From contig NZ_JAAAPJ010000014.1 of assembly GCF_009909145.1 (NCBI RefSeq), forward strand, positions 62,001-126,000: DNA of 64,000 nt, read 5' to 3'. Positions 61,501 through 64,000 of the stretch are shown here, in pieces (the first letter of the stretch is position 1; each line of letters opens with the position of its first letter). A program made the position numbers and the translations under genes. The DNA comes from Corallococcus silvisoli (GTDB taxonomy: Bacteria > Myxococcota > Myxococcia > Myxococcales > Myxococcaceae). The notes beneath the pieces are model-generated. The model was given only the letters and a program-made list of their open reading frames with translations, searched no databases and was not told the origin of the DNA.

Positions 61501-61686
61501 ATGGGCTCCGGCCGCCGCCAGGAGGGCAACGGCCGCAACCCACAGGACAAGGTGGAGCTGCCGGACGAGGACGCCTTCCAGGCGCCGCGCGAGTTCCGCA
61601 AGGACCTGCTGGACGCGATGAAGCAGGGCGCGCCGGAGAAGTACCGCGAGCAGGTGAAGCGCTACTACGAGGAGCTGGTGAAGTGA
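58543..61686 (+). CDS. DUF4175 family membrane protein
   Basis: 1047 aa from a GTG at 58543. A Pro-rich start is followed by two hydrophobic segments (QGILLGAVAALGLLFATGLLG and a second near 85-105) and a third near 180-200. A large Ig-like periplasmic region follows to about 435 (TYRYPAYTGLAPRTVPGTNG, GDRITYYVEAKDND). The second half is a long Gln/Glu-rich coiled coil (about 435-960), with runs such as QQLQQLGQRQQQLEQ. This matches DUF4175, known in many bacteria without a clear role. The stop overlaps the next gene by 4 bp. Confidence 0.85.
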   Translation: MNLETPQSPGPELPPPPPPPAPPPQARREARSGGVADLLAQVRARQRRQLWAQGILLGAVAALGLLFATGLLGRVAPGLAEVLLWLAVPVGAAVAGFFGVVLARRQVGDDLLTARLVGQRRPELSLDVLAAVELSHERREEAGWSPQLADAFLAQMDARAGTVDPGLVVDTQPLRRVAMACAGAVLALAVLMFFVGGRWAAGWKHLREQAARPETAAQVEPITGDIELTYRYPAYTGLAPRTVPGTNGEVSAPAGTEVALKTRSDRAIQRAEVVVNDQVLPLTVAGGRELTGSFIAKQGGHYHFVFYGARAKPLAVGPDIPLTVEADKSPQVTLLTPSTEIEVDPGQTVTLKYEATDDYGLSGLALVFRMPGAKQETRVNLPREDSRRSRGTYAWDLGPLKPAPGDRITYYVEAKDNDAVEGPKKGVSRTQTLRVYSAAEHRRAALEKAEALWGRLVDHLADRLEGPDRAKQKDAQAVEAARTVDTSGQALADDFRAQGQELSREKDVPKEIVSALINIGGELKRSVSTTSDFRRLFLRTQRARGEDWGTGTRLGAVVEDEIEGVERDILYLESLLDRQKLEALQDLTKQLANERRDLSRLIEQYKANPDESAREQVMQQIQQLKSRIQELMQRMAELRKGIRDEHLNAEALSEMMQQEDMQGAMDEVERLMQEGKADEALAKLQELGMQMDEMLDSMDKSQEDFGAEQYPELAEKFGKFMDDLQGTMDEQQKVADQTRALRDQARGQNRERLKEKGQALKDELARKVKQVQESYQKLDPSRLNSRAARPLEEAQSELRNVENALKVDDFDLAAESAARAEDAARQLSGMGEQQRQLDEMFGNPPEVRQQSAQLAERLKKDARDVSDVSQQLQGLFPPPGSQLSQQEKQQLQQLGQRQQQLEQRAQGLRQQMEDMEQTAPLFGEEAGQQMDEIGQRMGEASQRMQGRDPGRGYGEQQAAMEGLKRFQQQMQQSQQGRKGGRGLPMPMGSGRRQEGNGRNPQDKVELPDEDAFQAPREFRKDLLDAMKQGAPEKYREQVKRYYEELVK

Positions 61687-63443
61687 GCCACCGCACGCAC
61701 GCGGGAATCCGGAGCCTGGGCGCCCTCTGCGCCCTCCTCCTCGCCGTCCCCGCCGCCCTCGCGCAGCCGCCCGACCCGGCCCTCAAGGAAGAGGTGAAGA
61801 CGCGGCTGGGCAAGGTGGAGCAGTCGCTGGACGACTGGGACGTGGGCACCGCGCGGCGCGAGCTGGCGGAGGTGGAGAAGCGCGTGCCCTCGGAGCTGGA
61901 GCCCCTCAAGTACTTCCAGGGTCGCGTGGCCTTCGAGGAGGGCCAGTACGACGACGCGGTGACGCTGCTGGAAGGGGCGAACATCGAGGACAAGCCAGGC
62001 AGCTACCTGCGGCTCGCGAAGGACACGCGCGCCATCGTCAAGGACCACCAGCGCGCGGAGAGCGAGCACTTCATCTTCATCTACCCGAAGGGCAAGGAAG
62101 AGGTGCTGGTGCCCTACGCGCTGGAGACGCTGGAGTCCATCCACCGCGCGCTCGCGGAGGACCTGGGCTGGACGCCGCCGGGCAAGGTGCGCGTGGAGGT
62201 GGTGAACAACGCGCGCGAGCTGTCCCGCGTCAGCACCCTGACGGAGAAGCAGATCCGCACCACGGGCACCATCGCCATCTGCAAGTTCAACAAGCTGATG
62301 GTGACGAGCCCCAAGGCCGTGGCGCAGGGCTACGACTGGCAGGACACGCTGGCGCACGAGTACGTGCACCTGGTGGTCAGCCAGATGTCCCACAACACCG
62401 TGCCCATCTGGCTGCACGAGGGCCTGGCCAAGTTCCTGGAGTCGCGCTGGCGCGGCCGGGGCGGCCTGGCGATGACGCCCTCCACGCAGGCGCTGCTGGG
62501 CAAGCGCGTGAAGGAGGACAAGCTCATCCCCTTCGAGAAGATGCACCCCTCCATCGCCATGCTGCCCACGGCGGAGGACGCGGCCACCGCGTTCGCGGAG
62601 GTGTTCTACGCCATCGACTACATCCACGGCACCAAGGGCACCGCGGGCCTGCGCACGGTGCTCCAGGAGCTGAAGGCGGGCCAGCCGGACAAGAAGGCGG
62701 TGGAGGCGGCGACGGGCATGCCCTTCCCCCTCTTCGAGAAGACCTGGCTCACCTACGTGAAGAAGCAGCCCTTCCCCCAGGAGCTGGTGCCGCGCGACGA
62801 CCGCGTGGTGCTCAAGGAGGACGCCAAGGGGGCTCGGAAGGACAGCGAGAAGAAGGGGCGGGAAATCTCCTTCGGCGGCTTCTCCGAGGTCACGGAGGTG
62901 CCCGCTCGCAAGTTCGCGCATCTGGGGGAGCTCCTGCGCGAGCGCAGCCGCGTGAAGGCCGCCGCGGAGGAGTACTCGCGGGCGCACAAGCTGGTGGGCG
63001 ACAAGTACGAATCCGTCTCCAACAAGTTCGCGCTCGCGCTGCTGGAGCTGCGCCGGCTGGAGGAGGCGGAGGCCGTGCTGCGCGGCTCGCTGCGCATGCA
63101 CCCGGGCTCGCCCTCCACCAACGTGCACCTGGGCCGCATCCTGCTGTTCCGCAAGGACTACCCGAAGGCGAAGACGGCCTACCTGGAGGCGCTGGCCTCC
63201 GACCCGTTCGACCCGGAGATCCACGTGGCCCTCACGCGCATCCACGGCGCGCTGGGGGAGACGGCGCTCGCCACGCGCACGCGGGTGGCCGCCGCCAACC
63301 TCACCGGCCTCAAGCCCGACGACGTGGACCGCGCCGCCCAGGCCTTCCTGCGCGCGGAGGATGAGCTGTCGGAGACGAAGAACGTCCCCGCCGTCACGCC
63401 CGACGCGCCGAAGCCCGCGCCCGCGCCGAAGCCCGCGAAGTAG
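61683..63443 (+). CDS. Gluzincin-type (MA) peptidase with TPR repeats
   Basis: 586 aa from a GTG overlapping the DUF4175 stop. Signal peptide LGALCALLLAVPAALA. The metallopeptidase site is HEYVH at 225-229 with the third zinc ligand Glu246 in LHEGLAKFLE. TPR motifs flank it: one set at about 30-110 (LEPLKYFQGRVAFEEGQYDD) and another at about 415-540 (LLELRRLEEAEAVLRG, DYPKAKTAYLEALASDPFD). It acts in the periplasm or outside. Coupling to the DUF4175 protein suggests a shared envelope process. Confidence 0.88.
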   Translation: MSHRTHAGIRSLGALCALLLAVPAALAQPPDPALKEEVKTRLGKVEQSLDDWDVGTARRELAEVEKRVPSELEPLKYFQGRVAFEEGQYDDAVTLLEGANIEDKPGSYLRLAKDTRAIVKDHQRAESEHFIFIYPKGKEEVLVPYALETLESIHRALAEDLGWTPPGKVRVEVVNNARELSRVSTLTEKQIRTTGTIAICKFNKLMVTSPKAVAQGYDWQDTLAHEYVHLVVSQMSHNTVPIWLHEGLAKFLESRWRGRGGLAMTPSTQALLGKRVKEDKLIPFEKMHPSIAMLPTAEDAATAFAEVFYAIDYIHGTKGTAGLRTVLQELKAGQPDKKAVEAATGMPFPLFEKTWLTYVKKQPFPQELVPRDDRVVLKEDAKGARKDSEKKGREISFGGFSEVTEVPARKFAHLGELLRERSRVKAAAEEYSRAHKLVGDKYESVSNKFALALLELRRLEEAEAVLRGSLRMHPGSPSTNVHLGRILLFRKDYPKAKTAYLEALASDPFDPEIHVALTRIHGALGETALATRTRVAAANLTGLKPDDVDRAAQAFLRAEDELSETKNVPAVTPDAPKPAPAPKPAK

Positions 63444-63673
63444 CCGCCCACCCACCGTGCCGCACTGAACGCCGTCCCCGGCCCCGGGGGCAGGGAGGAT
63501 GTCCACTGCCCTACCCGGAGACGGGAGGAACGTGCATTGCCGCACGTCCGCCAGCCCAGCCCCTGGGTGCACTGTCCTGTCCTGCTCCAACGTGCGTCGC
63601 GCGGCCCCGGTCGTGCCGGGTCCTCCGACCTCGTCCGGCCTCGCTCCCGAGGCCCTGAAAGGAGCAGCACCCC

Positions 63674-64000
63674 ATGAAGCGCACCCTGCACGGAGTCACC
63701 CTGGCCGCGGTCCTCTTCGCCGGCGGCATCTCGCTGGCCCAGAGCTCCGCGTCCCCCAGCACGAAGTCCGGCACCCAGGGCATGGCCGAGTTCAAGGGCT
63801 TCACGGCCCCCACGGACCCGAAGGCCTTCCTGGAGCGCCTGCATTACATCAACCAGTCGGAGATCAAGCAGGCGCAGCTTGCGCTCCAGAACTCACAGAA
63901 TCCGGACGTGCAGAGCTACGCGAAGATGATGGTGGACGCGCATACGGCCGCCGACAAGAAGGTCACGGACTATGCGAAGTCGCAGAGCCTGAAGCTGGCG
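63674..64000 (+). CDS. DUF4142 family secreted protein, 3' truncated by the window edge
   Basis: The first 109 codons are visible. A signal peptide (VTLAAVLFAGGISLAQ) precedes the DUF4142 pattern: FLERLHYINQSEIKQAQLAL, then NPDVQSYAKMMVDAHTAADKKV. The family forms helical bundles outside the cytoplasm and is of unknown function. Ribosome site AAAGGAG lies about 9 bases before the ATG. The 230 bases before it have no gene I can see. Confidence 0.85.
   Translation, partial: MKRTLHGVTLAAVLFAGGISLAQSSASPSTKSGTQGMAEFKGFTAPTDPKAFLERLHYINQSEIKQAQLALQNSQNPDVQSYAKMMVDAHTAADKKVTDYAKSQSLKLA

Overview
The window is high-GC DNA with little intergenic space. It looks like a myxobacterium of the Corallococcus/Myxococcus group. 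The signs are DAGT-rich linkers in outer-surface lipoproteins, a long serine/threonine kinase with a proline-rich tail, a set of lone regulatory genes (FHA-cyclase, GspE-like, imm11) and frequent GTG starts. This placement is inference from gene content; no rRNA or tRNA gene is present to confirm it.

Layout. 1-2.6 kb: the end of an ABC exporter, an S26 signal peptidase, and remnants of small genes. 2.6-10.9 kb: two tandem RCC1-propeller lipoproteins, a di-haem lipoprotein followed by a 64-bp tandem repeat array, an AraC regulator divergent from an Old Yellow Enzyme, and a pirin. 10.9-21.6 kb: a TreT-like glycosyltransferase, a formyltransferase, metK, a MlaC-like protein, a Gcr-type membrane protein, an MMPL/RND transporter, a lipoprotein and MgtC. 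21.7-26.8 kb: a complete mannose-type phosphotransferase operon (IIA-IIB-IIC-IID-HPr-EI). Its usual partners hprK and rapZ sit 8 kb away at 34.4-36.3 kb. Between them lie an SPFH/NAD-kinase-like pair, a GspE-N/TPR protein, a methyltransferase, a degenerate secretion-ATPase-like protein and an imm11 protein. 36.3-47 kb: a GT22 mannosyltransferase, HIT, DUF1275, a fused membrane/spermidine-synthase protein, a kinase and an FHA-GAF-cyclase protein.

47-56.6 kb is the most notable region. It holds three cobalamin riboswitches, all on the minus strand. Each starts a transcription unit for surface proteins: (3) a BtuB-like TonB receptor overlapping a Cys-rich propeller-like lipoprotein; (2) a DAGT-linker lipoprotein plus a small surface lipoprotein; (1) a paralogous copy of that pair followed by a Rieske iron-sulfur protein. 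The cassette of riboswitch, lipoprotein and surface protein has clearly been duplicated. I infer a B12 capture system on the outer membrane, analogous to but not recognisably the same as the Bacteroides BtuB/BtuG/BtuH proteins.

56.9-64 kb: a small conserved protein with a ComEA-like protein, a MarR regulator, a DUF4175 membrane protein translationally coupled to a gluzincin/TPR protein, and the start of a DUF4142 protein cut by the window edge.
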